DNA of 64,000 nucleotides from Corynebacterium simulans (GTDB lineage Bacteria; Actinomycetota; Actinomycetes; Mycobacteriales; Mycobacteriaceae): assembly GCF_001586215.1 (NCBI RefSeq), contig NZ_CP014634.1, positions 248,001 through 312,000 on the forward strand, read 5' to 3'. The notes beneath the pieces were generated by a model. The model had not been told where the DNA came from and made no database searches. It was given only the letters and a program-made list of their open reading frames with translations. Positions 1 to 11,612 of the stretch are shown here, one piece after another. Made by a program: the position numbers and the translations under genes. Each line of letters opens with the position of its first letter. Position 1 is the first letter of the stretch.

Positions 1-559
1 ATCCGCCAGTATCGGTACCGATGCCCAACGGCGCCTGGCCTGCCGCAAGAGCCGCAGCAGTACCGCCACCGGAGCCACCCGGGGTGCGCTCGGTGTCGTA
101 CGGGTTATGGGCCGGGCCATACGCGGAGTTCTCATTGGAGGAACCCATTGCAAACTCGTCCAAGTTGGTCTTGCCCAGAATCGGGATGCCCGCCTCACGC
201 AGCTTGGTGACCAAGGTTGCGTCATAAGGAGACATCCAGCCCTCCAGCATCTTGGAAGCTGCGGTAGTCGGGGCGTCGGTAGTAACCAGCAGGTCCTTCA
301 GAGCCAGAGGAACGCCAGCCAGTGCGGAGGCCGGCTTTTCGCCTGCATCGAGCGCCTTATCGACGGCGTCGGCAGTAGCCAGCGCCTGCTCCGCACCGAC
401 GTAGAGGAATGCGTTGAGCTCGTCGTTGGTCTCCGCAATGCGATCCAAGAATGCCTGCGTCACCTCGCGGGAGGTCAGCTCACGGGAATGGATCTTATCC
501 GCCAGCTCCGCAGCGGAAAGGCTTAAGATGCCCTCTTCAGGTGCAATGAAAGTCGACAT
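1..559 (-). CDS. gatA: Asp-tRNA(Asn)/Glu-tRNA(Gln) amidotransferase subunit A (5' part; runs off left edge)
   Basis: GatA is the amidase subunit of GatCAB, which converts mischarged Glu-tRNA(Gln) and Asp-tRNA(Asn) to the amide forms in the cytoplasm. Only about the first 186 residues are present. They start [11 protein letters not shown] and contain the amidase-signature features: the Lys of the LALKDL segment, then [20 protein letters not shown], then the Gly/Ser-rich PGGSGGG segment near the edge, which carries the cis-Ser region. The start ATG at 559 shares one base with the gatC stop (TAATG), so translation is coupled. The gene order gatC-gatA is the usual one. The C-terminal half lies outside the window. 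Confidence 0.95.
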   Translation of the reverse strand, partial: MSTFIAPEEGILSLSAAELADKIHSRELTSREVTQAFLDRIAETNDELNAFLYVGAEQALATADAVDKALDAGEKPASALAGVPLALKDLLVTTDAPTTAASKMLEGWMSPYDATLVTKLREAGIPILGKTNLDEFAMGSSNENSAYGPAHNPYDTERTPGGSGGGTAAALAAGQAPLGIGTDTGG

Positions 560-861
560 TATTCTTCTCCTCCACCCAAAATCTGCGGTACTACGAAACG
601 ATCATCCTCAGCAGCCGGAGCCTGATCCAAGGCCTGCTCGGCGGTCAGGGTGCGCACGATGACGTCCTCACGCATCGGAGCGACCACGGAGTGCGGGTGG
701 GACATCGGCTCGACGCCCTCGGCGTCGACCTTACCCACGGCAGACACGGAATCGACAATCTTGTCGATCTGCGTCGCAAACTGCTCCAGCTCTTCGTCGC
801 TTAGCGCGAGGCGCGACAGCTTAGCCAGGTGCGCGACCTCTTCACGCGAAATCTCAGACAC
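559..861 (-). CDS. gatC: Asp-tRNA(Asn)/Glu-tRNA(Gln) amidotransferase subunit C
   Basis: This is the small belt subunit that stabilises GatA-GatB. The protein has about 100 residues and begins [20 protein letters not shown], the canonical GatC N-terminus; the C-terminal half contains EGVEPMSHP, also typical. I chose the GTG at 861 because it has a good ribosome-binding site (AGGATGGAGA) just upstream and gives the family length. An in-frame ATG at 948 would add 29 residues unlike GatC. Its stop overlaps the gatA start by one base. gatB is not in the window. Confidence 0.93.
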   Translation of the reverse strand: MSEISREEVAHLAKLSRLALSDEELEQFATQIDKIVDSVSAVGKVDAEGVEPMSHPHSVVAPMREDVIVRTLTAEQALDQAPAAEDDRFVVPQILGGGEE

Positions 862-1007
862 GCGTTCTCCATCCTTTAATACACAGACGTGATTGGTTAC
901 ATGCTTGTAGCTATCGCACCATGGTACTGCACGAACAGGTTCCGACACAGCACCGGTCCCCGATCACCTACGCGCGAATTTAATTCCGGTTTTCCAGAAA
1001 ATTTCTA

Positions 1008-1037
1008 TTGAACACTGTGGAATTGGGCTTGTACGAT
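1008..1037 (+). promoter_or_regulatory. candidate promoter for the ACT-domain gene
   Basis: TTGAAC (1008-1013) and TACGAT (1032-1037) are separated by 18 bases. This fits a housekeeping-sigma promoter and would start transcription about 27 bases before the ATG at 1071. The 209-base gap 862-1070 lies between divergent genes and must also hold the gatCA promoter, which I could not place with confidence. Confidence 0.45.
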
Positions 1038-1070
1038 AGTGAAAACTATTCTTACGACCGAAAGTTAAAA

Positions 1071-4467
<3,397 letters not shown>

Positions 4468-4482
4468 ACATTGCAAGGTTTT

Positions 4483-4505
4483 TAAAATTATGGAATTCTA
4501 GAATT
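4483..4505 (+). promoter_or_regulatory. candidate -10 box and palindromic operator before the ArsR-like gene
   Basis: TAAAAT (4483-4488) is followed by a perfect 12-base palindrome AATTCTAGAATT (4494-4505) that abuts the ATG at 4506. A partly repeated AATTATGGA motif flanks it. The palindrome would cover the transcription start, a typical place for an autoregulatory operator of a dimeric winged-helix repressor. The operator role is inferred. Confidence 0.4.
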
Positions 4506-5027
4506 ATGGATTCCAAAACTTCCGCACGCCAACTCGAAGCCCGCCTCACCGCCCTCGAGGCTCGTGTCGAGGCTCTCGAAGAGCAGAACTCGGCCGCTCC
4601 GCCCCCAGCACCCACCTCCGATTCCCGCTACTGGCTCGTCGAGGCCCTCGAAGAAGGGCCCGACATTCCCGACGGCTCCGTCATCTTTGGCGGCGACATC
4701 ACCATCGGCAATCGCGAGTACAAATACCAATGGCAGCGCCCCACCCAATTCGTCACCGACGAGTCTTGGGAAGAAAACATCAAGCGTCTTACCGCCATCG
4801 CACATCCCACCCGCGCGGAGATCCTGCGTCGCCTCCTATGTGCGCCCGCCAGCGCCAACGACCTTGTACAGGAGGGCCTGGTTAGCTCCACAGGAACCGC
4901 ATATCACCACCTCAACGAACTAAGCAGCGCCGGTTGGATCGCCAAATCCAAGTCCGGCACCTTCGAAATCCGGCCGACCCGCGTCATCCCCCTCATGATA
5001 ATCATCACGGCGGCGGAGGCGCACTAA
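4506..5027 (+). CDS. ArsR-type winged helix-turn-helix regulator
   Basis: A protein of 173 residues. Residues 1-35 form an Ala/Glu-rich helix of heptad character, probably a coiled coil (RQLEARLTALEARVEALEEQ), followed by a Pro-rich linker. Residues 80-165 are a winged HTH of the ArsR class (LTAIAHPTRAEILRRLL, then STGTAYHHLNELSSAGWI). No Cys pair for metal sensing is present, so metal sensing is unlikely. It overlaps the downstream serine hydrolase by one base (TAATG), so the hydrolase and small membrane protein are probably its regulatory targets or sensor partners. The ligand is unknown. Confidence 0.75.
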   Translation: MDSKTSARQLEARLTALEARVEALEEQNSAAPPPAPTSDSRYWLVEALEEGPDIPDGSVIFGGDITIGNREYKYQWQRPTQFVTDESWEENIKRLTAIAHPTRAEILRRLLCAPASANDLVQEGLVSSTGTAYHHLNELSSAGWIAKSKSGTFEIRPTRVIPLMIIITAAEAH

Positions 5028-6037
5028 TGAACTTTTCCATTGGCAAACTCGCAATCGGATTCCTGGTCACTGCTCTCGTGGCATCCGGCCTTGTCCTGGT
5101 AGGCCCTCACCGCATTGCCCTGGCAACCGAGGCCACTGGCTCAACCGACCTAGCCCAGAAGCTGCGTGACAATGCGCAGCGCGGACACCACAATCTGACG
5201 GCCTTTACACTGGCGAACGGCGAGACCTCCTTCGCAGGCCTTGGCGCCGATGAGCACACCGAAGTCGAAATCGGGTCGGTAACCAAGATGTTCACCGCGG
5301 AACTCATCCGCCAAGAGGTCTCTGAAGGCAACCTCAAATACGACGCTAGGGTTGGTCAGTTTCTTGATACCGGCGATTCTCCTATCAGCGATGTGCGCAT
5401 CGAAGAGCTAATGGAGCACACATCTGGGCTACCAAGACTCGCTGTAACTAATCCCTTTACCGGAATCTCCACCATGCTCACAGGAGGCAACCCCTACGCG
5501 AAAGAAACTAAAGAGCAACTCATCGATGCCGCCACTTCCTCCGACCTCGCAGGTCGCGGCGAAGAGAATTATTCCAACCTCGGCTACGGACTTCTCGGGC
5601 TCATCTTGGAAGAGGCTTCCGGTAAGCCTTTCGAACAACTGCTGCAAGAGAAAATCTTTGCACCGATTGGAATGCAGGAGACTTACCTCATGACCCCAGG
5701 CAGCGTTCCTTCCGATGCCCCGCGTGGCTACACCAGTCGCGGACAAAAGGCTCAACCCTGGGAATTTCCAGCAAGTGGCGCCGCCGGCGGTATTCGGTCA
5801 ACGCCCAAAGACATGAGCTTGTTCGCCAATTGGCTCATCGAACATGGCGACTTCCAGCATGGCTGGCAAGACAACGAGGCCCCAGTTCCCGCTGGTTACT
5901 GGCACAACGGAGGCACTTACGGATATTCGACAATGCTCATTATCGATCCACAAAGTTCAAAAGTAGCCTTCGTCTCAAATGACACTGAGAAGGGAACTGA
6001 AGAACTCGCTCGCACTATTTTTGGAGAGCTAGATTGA
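5027..6037 (+). CDS. secreted or membrane-anchored serine hydrolase, beta-lactamase/PBP-like (class C fold)
   Basis: A 336-residue protein with an N-terminal hydrophobic segment (about 8-28) acting as a signal peptide or anchor. The catalytic motifs of the serine beta-lactamase/D-peptidase family are clear: SVTK (SxxK, nucleophile Ser), YSN (YxN, in EENYSNLGYGLLG) and HNGG (the HxG/KTG equivalent). This fits the AmpC/peptidase S12 group, whose members cleave D-amino-acid peptides, beta-lactams or esters. It is translationally coupled to the ArsR-like gene upstream and to a small membrane protein downstream. Whether it confers beta-lactam resistance cannot be judged from sequence. Confidence 0.85.
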   Translation: MNFSIGKLAIGFLVTALVASGLVLVGPHRIALATEATGSTDLAQKLRDNAQRGHHNLTAFTLANGETSFAGLGADEHTEVEIGSVTKMFTAELIRQEVSEGNLKYDARVGQFLDTGDSPISDVRIEELMEHTSGLPRLAVTNPFTGISTMLTGGNPYAKETKEQLIDAATSSDLAGRGEENYSNLGYGLLGLILEEASGKPFEQLLQEKIFAPIGMQETYLMTPGSVPSDAPRGYTSRGQKAQPWEFPASGAAGGIRSTPKDMSLFANWLIEHGDFQHGWQDNEAPVPAGYWHNGGTYGYSTMLIIDPQSSKVAFVSNDTEKGTEELARTIFGELD

Positions 6038-6318
6038 TGTTTTCACTTGTAGTAATTATCGGTCTTCTGCTGAACATTGCGTGGCACCTCGTGAGAACTA
6101 AAACAGTATCCACAAACCGCATAGTCGACGTTTGCATAACCTGCATTGTCGTTGCTCTTCTTGGGCGAACCCTGCCTTGGAACTCCGATCTCAGCGTGTT
6201 CTGGTGGTACGCTTTGGTAGCCATGACGGCACTTTATGCTGGAAAAGTGGCCTTTCGTAGAAAGTCTCCCAAATCTCCGGCCGCCAAAAAGTCTCCCAAA
6301 TCTCCTTGTTTGAGGTAG
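6037..6318 (+). CDS. small membrane protein with a KSP-repeat basic tail
   Basis: A 93-residue protein with about three predicted membrane segments (residues 3-18, 28-45, 52-72). Its cytoplasm-like basic tail contains KSPKSPAAKKSPKSP. The ATG at 6037 uses the last base of the hydrolase stop (TGATG), so it belongs to the same operon. The tail is built from an 18-base direct repeat. I do not recognise a family. Position suggests it works with the serine hydrolase, for example as an anchor or signal relay, but this is inference. Confidence 0.6.
   Translation: MFSLVVIIGLLLNIAWHLVRTKTVSTNRIVDVCITCIVVALLGRTLPWNSDLSVFWWYALVAMTALYAGKVAFRRKSPKSPAAKKSPKSPCLR
6261..6305 (+). repeat. 18-bp direct repeat, period 27 bp
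   Basis: AAAGTCTCCCAAATCTCC occurs at 6261-6278 and again, identical, at 6288-6305. The unit encodes KSPKSP twice at the C-terminus of the small membrane protein. The 27-base period keeps the reading frame. Confidence 0.9.
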
Positions 6319-6329
6319 CCTTGCCGTCT

Positions 6330-7460
6330 ATGAGCACCCGCAGTAATCCTTTCCGCCCCACCTTCGGAGTCCCGCCTCTTTATTGGGTGGGCCGTACTGC
6401 TGTGCTCGATGCATTCCGCAATGCTCTGCAGTCCCCAGCCGGCGCCTCCGCTCGCACGATGATCGTCAGCGGTGCACGCGGTATCGGAAAGACAGTTCTA
6501 CTCAATGAACTGGAAGATTCTGCGAAAGCACAAGGCTGGATATGCATTCGGGCTTCTGGGCGCACCAACATGGTCGAGGAGCTCGTCGAGACCACCATTC
6601 CGCGGTTGATCGAGCAACTCGCGCCCCGCGACAAGCGGAAAATCAACCGCATCGGCATCGGCGGGGTCGGCTCAATCGGCCTGGAGCACAACACGGATGA
6701 GCCTTATAAGCCCACGCTAAATACCCGCCTCCGCGATCTCCTCGCCCAACTATCCGGGGTCGGAATTCTGCTCAGCATCGACGAAGTGCAAGACGCCTCA
6801 GTAGAAGACCTCACTTCTATCGCAGTGGCCTACCAGGATCTCCTGCGCGATGAGCTCGACATTTCCTTTGTCGCCGCCGGATTGCCGCAAGGCGTCAACC
6901 GCCTGCTCGATCTCCCCGGCGTTACTTTCCTGCGCCGCGCCCAAAGATTCGTTCTAGGTCCGCTTTCTGCAGGCAACGCCGCCGAAGCCTTTACTGCCAC
7001 CGCAGCTGACTCGGGCCTTAATTTCTCAGAGGAGGCCATCAGCAAGGCCGTCGAGCTGTCGAAGGGCTACCCATACCTCGTGCAGCTGGTGGGTTCCTTG
7101 GCTTGGGAGCGCGCAAACGCACGCGACGAGACCAAGATTGCAGCTTCAGACGTAGACAGCATTGCCGACGAAGCCATTTCCATCCTGTGCACACAAGTGC
7201 ACTTGCCTGCCGCGTCCTCGCTGCCTCCTGCTCAGCGCCAGTTCCTTGACTCGATGTCTAACGCTTCCGTTGATGGCATCGCCACGATTACGGAGATTGC
7301 AGAAAGCCAAGGCCGCACGGTCCGCTCGCTTTCGGCAACGCGCCAAAGGCTTATCGACGCCGACCTCATCGAGCCCGCCGCCCACGGCGAGCTGCAATTC
7401 GTCATCCCCTACATGGAGTGCTTCTTCAACTCCACCGACAAGCTCGGCAGGGTCGACTAG
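6330..7460 (+). CDS. AAA-type ATPase with C-terminal winged helix
   Basis: A 376-residue protein. It starts with an NPFRPTFGVPPLYWVGR segment, has Walker A GARGIGKT near residue 55, Walker B LLSIDEVQD near 155, a sensor-like FVAAGLPQ segment, an Orc/Cdc6-like lid (SKGYPYLVQLVG), and a C-terminal region that looks like a winged helix (TITEIAESQGRTVRSLSATRQRLIDADLI). This architecture resembles ORC1/MNS-type STAND ATPases found singly in actinobacteria. The ATG at 6330 is preferred over a TTG at 6306 that lies inside the upstream gene. Its role is unknown. It abuts the stop of the convergent MetE-like gene. Confidence 0.7.
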   Translation: MSTRSNPFRPTFGVPPLYWVGRTAVLDAFRNALQSPAGASARTMIVSGARGIGKTVLLNELEDSAKAQGWICIRASGRTNMVEELVETTIPRLIEQLAPRDKRKINRIGIGGVGSIGLEHNTDEPYKPTLNTRLRDLLAQLSGVGILLSIDEVQDASVEDLTSIAVAYQDLLRDELDISFVAAGLPQGVNRLLDLPGVTFLRRAQRFVLGPLSAGNAAEAFTATAADSGLNFSEEAISKAVELSKGYPYLVQLVGSLAWERANARDETKIAASDVDSIADEAISILCTQVHLPAASSLPPAQRQFLDSMSNASVDGIATITEIAESQGRTVRSLSATRQRLIDADLIEPAAHGELQFVIPYMECFFNSTDKLGRVD

Positions 7461-8372
7461 CTATAGATCACCGGCGTCGCGCACCAACATTCCCGCCGTC
7501 TCCACGACCGAGCGCAGCGTGCTTGCCGACGCCTCCCTTGGCACCACGTCTACCGCATCCACCAGCAGCTCACGTGGCATTCCCATGCGGTCAAAGTGCC
7601 GGGCCACAGCCACTGCTTCTGCCCGCGCATCGACGCCTGCAATTGCGAAACCGATTCGCTTGCCTTCGCTTAAGAACTCGCCAAGACCATCGATGTTCTT
7701 TGCCGTGTCGAGCCCAACGAAGTCAGTCACGAATGTTTCCGCGGCATCGGCGATTTCCCAGTGCGGCCCCGCAACTAGGTAATCCGCGCCCAGCTCCTTG
7801 AGCTTCTCCCGAGCAACTTCCGCTGGGATCGCGCGAATCTCGTCAAAGTCGGTGGTACCGGGGACCTTTCCAGTAAGGACGTCGCCAAGCAAAGGCTCGT
7901 CCACCTGCACCCGCACCTCACCGTGGAAGCGACGCACCAGCTTCTTCACGTGCTCCCCGATGCCCATCTGCAGGGCTTCATGCAGATCGCGGGTAGCACC
8001 GGCGTCGGAAAGCACGCGGTGTCCATTCGCAAGCTCTACCGCCGCTGCTAAGCTCCACGGCCCCAAAACCTGCATCTTTAAAACGGGAACAGACTCGCCC
8101 CATACCTCTTGGATGGCGTCCAAATCACGCTCCCACAGATCCCATGTGCGTCGCATCATAAGCTGAGGGCGCTGGGTCATCTGCCACGCGCGTGGGCCGC
8201 GGTCAACGTTGACCGCTTCTAAAAGCGCGGCCGTAGAACCCACGGCATCCGCACCAAGCCCACGCTCCGGAAGCTGCGGAATCGCCGGCAGATGTCCAGA
8301 CTCGCCCATCACGATGTCGGCGGCCTCCGTCATGGACACCCCACGCATCGGACCCAGCGAGAATCCCGTCAC
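7461..8372 (-). CDS. MetE/UROD-fold protein lacking zinc-ligand cysteines
   Basis: A 303-residue protein resembling the C-terminal (catalytic-fold) domain of cobalamin-independent methionine synthase: VLKMQVLGPWSLAAAVEL, VRVQVDEPLL and FAIAGVDAR match the barrel strands of that superfamily. The protein contains no cysteine at all, so the His-Cys-Cys zinc site that activates homocysteine in MetE is absent and a methionine synthase reaction is unlikely. The GTG at 8372 overlaps the mnmA stop by one base (TAGTG), so it is co-translated with mnmA. Actinobacterial genomes commonly carry this pair; the function is unknown. Confidence 0.7.
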   Translation of the reverse strand: MTGFSLGPMRGVSMTEAADIVMGESGHLPAIPQLPERGLGADAVGSTAALLEAVNVDRGPRAWQMTQRPQLMMRRTWDLWERDLDAIQEVWGESVPVLKMQVLGPWSLAAAVELANGHRVLSDAGATRDLHEALQMGIGEHVKKLVRRFHGEVRVQVDEPLLGDVLTGKVPGTTDFDEIRAIPAEVAREKLKELGADYLVAGPHWEIADAAETFVTDFVGLDTAKNIDGLGEFLSEGKRIGFAIAGVDARAEAVAVARHFDRMGMPRELLVDAVDVVPREASASTLRSVVETAGMLVRDAGDL

Positions 8373-9457
8373 TATGCTGTCCCACAGATGGTGCCGGAAC
8401 CGAGGACGATATCCCCCAATTCATCGGGACTTGGCAGGTACAGCACTGCGGCCTGGCCGCGTGCCACACCGGAGAGCGGTTCTTTTAGCTCCAGCGTCAT
8501 CTTGTCGCCCTCGCGGTCCACAAACGCCTTGCAAGGCACAACCGACCCGTGCGCGCGAACCTGGACCTCACATTCCAGCTCGCCGTCCATGGCCGGGTGC
8601 AGATACTTCAAGCGATCTGCCTGAATCCTCGTCACCGCCAAGTCCTCGCGCGAACCCACGGTCACGGTGCCGCTCGCTGCATCGATGTCGGTGACATAGC
8701 GCGGGCGTCCGTCTGCCGTCGGTTCCTTGATGTCAAGGCCCTTGCGCTGACCGATGGTGTAGTTCCATGCACCGTCATGTTGCTTGAGCTCCTGGCCCTC
8801 CTGGTCCACGATCATGCCTGGACGCAAACCAATTCGCGAGCCCAAAAATGCCTGCGTATTGCCATCCGGAATAAAGCAAATGTCATAGGAGTCAGGCTTT
8901 TTGGCCGTGGAAAAGCCATGACGGGCCGCTTCCTCGCGAATCTGCGGCTTTGGGGTATCGCCGATCGGGAAATAACAATGCTCTAGTTCCTCCGCGGAAA
9001 TAACGCCCAAAACATAAGACTGATCCTTGTTTTCATCCTTGGAACGGCGCATGTAGCCGGCGTCGTCGAGCGTGGCGTAATGGCCCGTCGCTACCGCATC
9101 GAAGCCCAACGCCATACCTTTTTGGAGTAGCGCGCGAAACTTGATCTTCTCGTTGCAGCGCAGGCACGGATTCGGCGTCTCGCCGCGGGCATAAGAATCC
9201 ACGAAGTCCCCGATGACCTCTTCCTTAAACTGCTCGGAAAAATCCCAAACGTAGAAAGGAATGCCCAGCTTGTCACAGATGCGACGTGCGTCTGCAGAGT
9301 CCTCCAAGGAACAGCAACCCCTGGCCTTTTCGCGGGTTTGTTGTGCGTCTTTGTGCAGTGCCAAATGCACTCCCACCACATCGTGGCCTGCTTCCACGGC
9401 GCGGGCCGCGGCCACAGAGGAATCGACTCCGCCTGACATCGCTACGAGAACTCGCAC
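8372..9457 (-). CDS. mnmA: tRNA-specific 2-thiouridylase MnmA
   Basis: MnmA adds sulfur to the wobble uridine (s2U34) of Lys, Glu and Gln tRNAs. The 361-residue product starts [18 protein letters not shown], the PP-loop that binds ATP. The catalytic cysteines are in [12 protein letters not shown] (about 100) and [10 protein letters not shown] (about 200), and the C-terminal tRNA-binding region contains YTIGQRKGL. The sulfur donor in this pathway is a cysteine desulfurase; one is encoded 7 kb away (16321-17430), but a link is only inferred. The gene is read away from the divergent spermidine-synthase-like gene. Confidence 0.96.
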   Translation of the reverse strand: MRVLVAMSGGVDSSVAAARAVEAGHDVVGVHLALHKDAQQTREKARGCCSLEDSADARRICDKLGIPFYVWDFSEQFKEEVIGDFVDSYARGETPNPCLRCNEKIKFRALLQKGMALGFDAVATGHYATLDDAGYMRRSKDENKDQSYVLGVISAEELEHCYFPIGDTPKPQIREEAARHGFSTAKKPDSYDICFIPDGNTQAFLGSRIGLRPGMIVDQEGQELKQHDGAWNYTIGQRKGLDIKEPTADGRPRYVTDIDAASGTVTVGSREDLAVTRIQADRLKYLHPAMDGELECEVQVRAHGSVVPCKAFVDREGDKMTLELKEPLSGVARGQAAVLYLPSPDELGDIVLGSGTICGTA

Positions 9458-9502
9458 TTAAACTCCTTTTCTTCGGCGGCCAAGCTTACTCTTCCAACCC
9501 AT

Positions 9503-9508
9503 TAAGCT
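9503..9508 (+). promoter_or_regulatory. candidate -10 box of a leaderless promoter
   Basis: TAAGCT is followed by seven bases and the ATG at 9516, with no ribosome-binding site. Confidence 0.4.
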
Positions 9509-9515
9509 TAAATGC

Positions 9516-10337
9516 ATGCGCAAAAAGGACGATCTCGTTGGCACCTACGAAATTTCTACCGGCACCGCGGAGGTGGTGGCGGACGAGTACCACGATAACG
9601 GATACACACTCATGGTCAATGGAGTACCTTCAAGCCACATCGTGTTGGGCGCACCGGAAGTCCTCGAGTTTGAGTACATGCGCTGGATCGCCACCGCAGT
9701 CGAAACGCTTCTGCCAGTGGCACCCGATACCCTCCGCATGACACATCTGGGTGGTGCAGGCTGCTCGCTCCCTCGCTATTTCGCCAGCATTTGGCCCAAG
9801 TCCCGCCATACCGTAGTGGAACTCGATGCCAAGCTCGGCGAATTAGTACGCACGCTTTTCGACGTCCCCCGTTCCCCCACCGTCAAAATCCGCGCCGGCG
9901 AAGCTCGCGCGGTCACCGATGGCTTCGCACCCGCTAGCCGCGACGTAATTATTCGCGATGTCTTCGCTGGCGACAAGACCCCGCATCCGCTTACTACCCG
10001 CGAGTTCTTTCAATCGGTCCGCCACGCCTTGGCGCCTGGAGGACTCTACGTTGCCAATTGCGGAGATCACCGAGATCTCAAAATCGCAAAGTCGGAATTG
10101 GCCGGGATGAAGGAGGTATTCGAGCACGTGGCCGTAATCGCGGATCCCCCGATGCTCAAGGGACGGCGTTACGGCAACATCGTTCTTCTCGCCTCAGATC
10201 GCGAAATGCCAGCTGCCGGCTCCGTGGAAGCCGCACAACTGGCAAAGTCACTGTTATCTGGCGCGGTCCCTGCCCACTATAAGGACGAGGCGTGGACCAT
10301 TAACTTCATGCAAGGCGCTACTGCGCGAGCTGATTAA
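9516..10337 (+). CDS. spermidine synthase-like class I methyltransferase-fold protein
   Basis: A 273-residue soluble protein with the spermidine-synthase/methyltransferase Rossmann fold. THLGGAGCSLPRYFASIWP is the motif-I glycine loop, HTVVELDAKLGELVR carries the acidic residue that binds the ribose, and DVIIRDVFAG and LAPGGLYVANCGDH are later strands. Such stand-alone proteins are common in actinobacteria, and true polyamine synthesis is unproven for them. The DVFAGDKTPHPLTTREFF segment replaces the DS/DP gatekeeping region of SpeE. The 3' end overlaps the convergent lysozyme gene by 20 bases. Confidence 0.8.
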   Translation: MRKKDDLVGTYEISTGTAEVVADEYHDNGYTLMVNGVPSSHIVLGAPEVLEFEYMRWIATAVETLLPVAPDTLRMTHLGGAGCSLPRYFASIWPKSRHTVVELDAKLGELVRTLFDVPRSPTVKIRAGEARAVTDGFAPASRDVIIRDVFAGDKTPHPLTTREFFQSVRHALAPGGLYVANCGDHRDLKIAKSELAGMKEVFEHVAVIADPPMLKGRRYGNIVLLASDREMPAAGSVEAAQLAKSLLSGAVPAHYKDEAWTINFMQGATARAD

Positions 10338-11418
10338 CGGCGTCCTGCGCTTGCTCGACTTGGTTCGGGTTGGCGCCGTTCGCGGTGGCAACGTGGCCGG
10401 CGTTGTCTAGAAGGATTGCAAGGTCACCGACGGTGAAGTCACCGGAGGCCATGCCAACCAGGTCCTCAATCGGCAAGGAACCATTCTTGGTCAGCTGCTT
10501 CACGAAGTCCGTAAAGACGCTCGCAGAGTTGCCATCCAAGCCAGCCTGCTGTGCGGCGTCGATAAGCTGCGGGCTCGCAATGATGCCTGCTGCCAGTGCG
10601 AGGATCGCGCCGATCAGCGGTGCGCTGTTGGAGCTCAGGTCTGGCGCGTCGTCGCCAAGCACAAGCCCCTCAAGGATGCCACCGATGTCCAGGTAGTTGC
10701 CGTTGCTGAAGGAATCCAGCTGGCCCTCGCTACCATTGAAGACGTTCATATCGACCGGACCAGTGATGCCGTTAACGCGGCCAGAGCCGGAGCGCTGCCA
10801 GAAGGAAATCTTATTCCAGCCACCGACTGGATCCGGCGCCTCATCCTGGTAGGCCGCGAGCCATAGCGGCATGTCGGAGAACTCCGTGGTGTTCCCCATC
10901 TGCCCCATCCAGAAGTACTTATAGGTATAGATCATCGGGGTACGGCCGGTTAGCGTGCGCAGCTCCGTGGTGAAATCACGGATCCACTGTTCAAGCTGCG
11001 CCGAAGAAAGACCTTCATCAACCTCAATATCAAGCACGGGCGGCAGCGTTTGATTCGGAACCAGCGCAAGCTGTGCAGCGAAGTGTGCAGCCTGACGCGT
11101 GGCTGACGACGCCGGGCGTGCGTAGTGGTAAGCACCAACCTTCAGACCGCTCGCTGCGGCGGCGTTCGAGTCGGTGATGAAGTGGGGATTCGTCCAGTCG
11201 GAGCCCTCGGTCGCCTTAACGAAAGCAAAGGACTGGCCGTCGGACTTTACTTCGCCCCAGTTGATCGGAGCCCCGCCCGGGTGCTGATGGTTTGCAATAT
11301 CGATACCCGTGGTCGCACCGGAGGTCCAGGCGCCGGCTGTCATCGTGCCTGCGACAGCAAGCGCCACAGAACCAACAACGGCGACGATAGCCTTGCGCAT
11401 TCCCTTAGATGAAGTCAT
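10318..11418 (-). CDS. secreted GH25 lysozyme with C-terminal extension
   Basis: A 366-residue exported muramidase. Residues 1-33 are a signal peptide (MRKAIVAVVGSVALAVAG, then AWTSGA). Residues 36-220 form a GH25 (Chalaropsis-type) domain that cleaves beta-1,4 MurNAc-GlcNAc bonds; the catalytic acids are in GIDIANHQ (Asp40) and PPVLDIEVDEG (Asp130, Glu132). About 140 C-terminal residues form a separate alpha-helical region rich in Ala/Leu/Asp (SAPLIGAILALAAGIIASP) that I do not recognise. The ATG at 11418 follows a leaderless promoter; a TTG/ATG further upstream is less likely. Probable role: cell-wall turnover or attack on other bacteria. Confidence 0.88.
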   Translation of the reverse strand: MTSSKGMRKAIVAVVGSVALAVAGTMTAGAWTSGATTGIDIANHQHPGGAPINWGEVKSDGQSFAFVKATEGSDWTNPHFITDSNAAAASGLKVGAYHYARPASSATRQAAHFAAQLALVPNQTLPPVLDIEVDEGLSSAQLEQWIRDFTTELRTLTGRTPMIYTYKYFWMGQMGNTTEFSDMPLWLAAYQDEAPDPVGGWNKISFWQRSGSGRVNGITGPVDMNVFNGSEGQLDSFSNGNYLDIGGILEGLVLGDDAPDLSSNSAPLIGAILALAAGIIASPQLIDAAQQAGLDGNSASVFTDFVKQLTKNGSLPIEDLVGMASGDFTVGDLAILLDNAGHVATANGANPNQVEQAQDAVNQLAQ

Positions 11419-11425
11419 GCGCGCT

Positions 11426-11431
11426 ACTGTA
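11426..11431 (-). promoter_or_regulatory. candidate -10 box of a leaderless promoter (lysozyme gene)
   Basis: On the minus strand TACAGT is followed by seven bases and the ATG at 11418, without a ribosome-binding site. Confidence 0.45.
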
Positions 11432-11534
11432 CCGACGAAACAACACAATCCCCTTTAGTAACACGCGTATCTTTGCTTTTATTTTTGCCCAGTTTTCTCT
11501 TCCCTTATCATTCGTACATATTTTCGAGTTTCTG

Positions 11535-11563
11535 TTGATTGGGTTCGGTGGGCTGGATATAAT
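11535..11563 (+). promoter_or_regulatory. strong candidate promoter before the HNH gene
   Basis: TTGATT (11535-11540) and a consensus TATAAT (11558-11563) are separated by 17 bases. Transcription would start near 11570, which is exactly an ATG. Confidence 0.7.
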
Positions 11564-11612
11564 GAGGGCATGAAGATTTCAAGGCAGTTTATTCCAACGG
11601 GGGTATGGAAAA

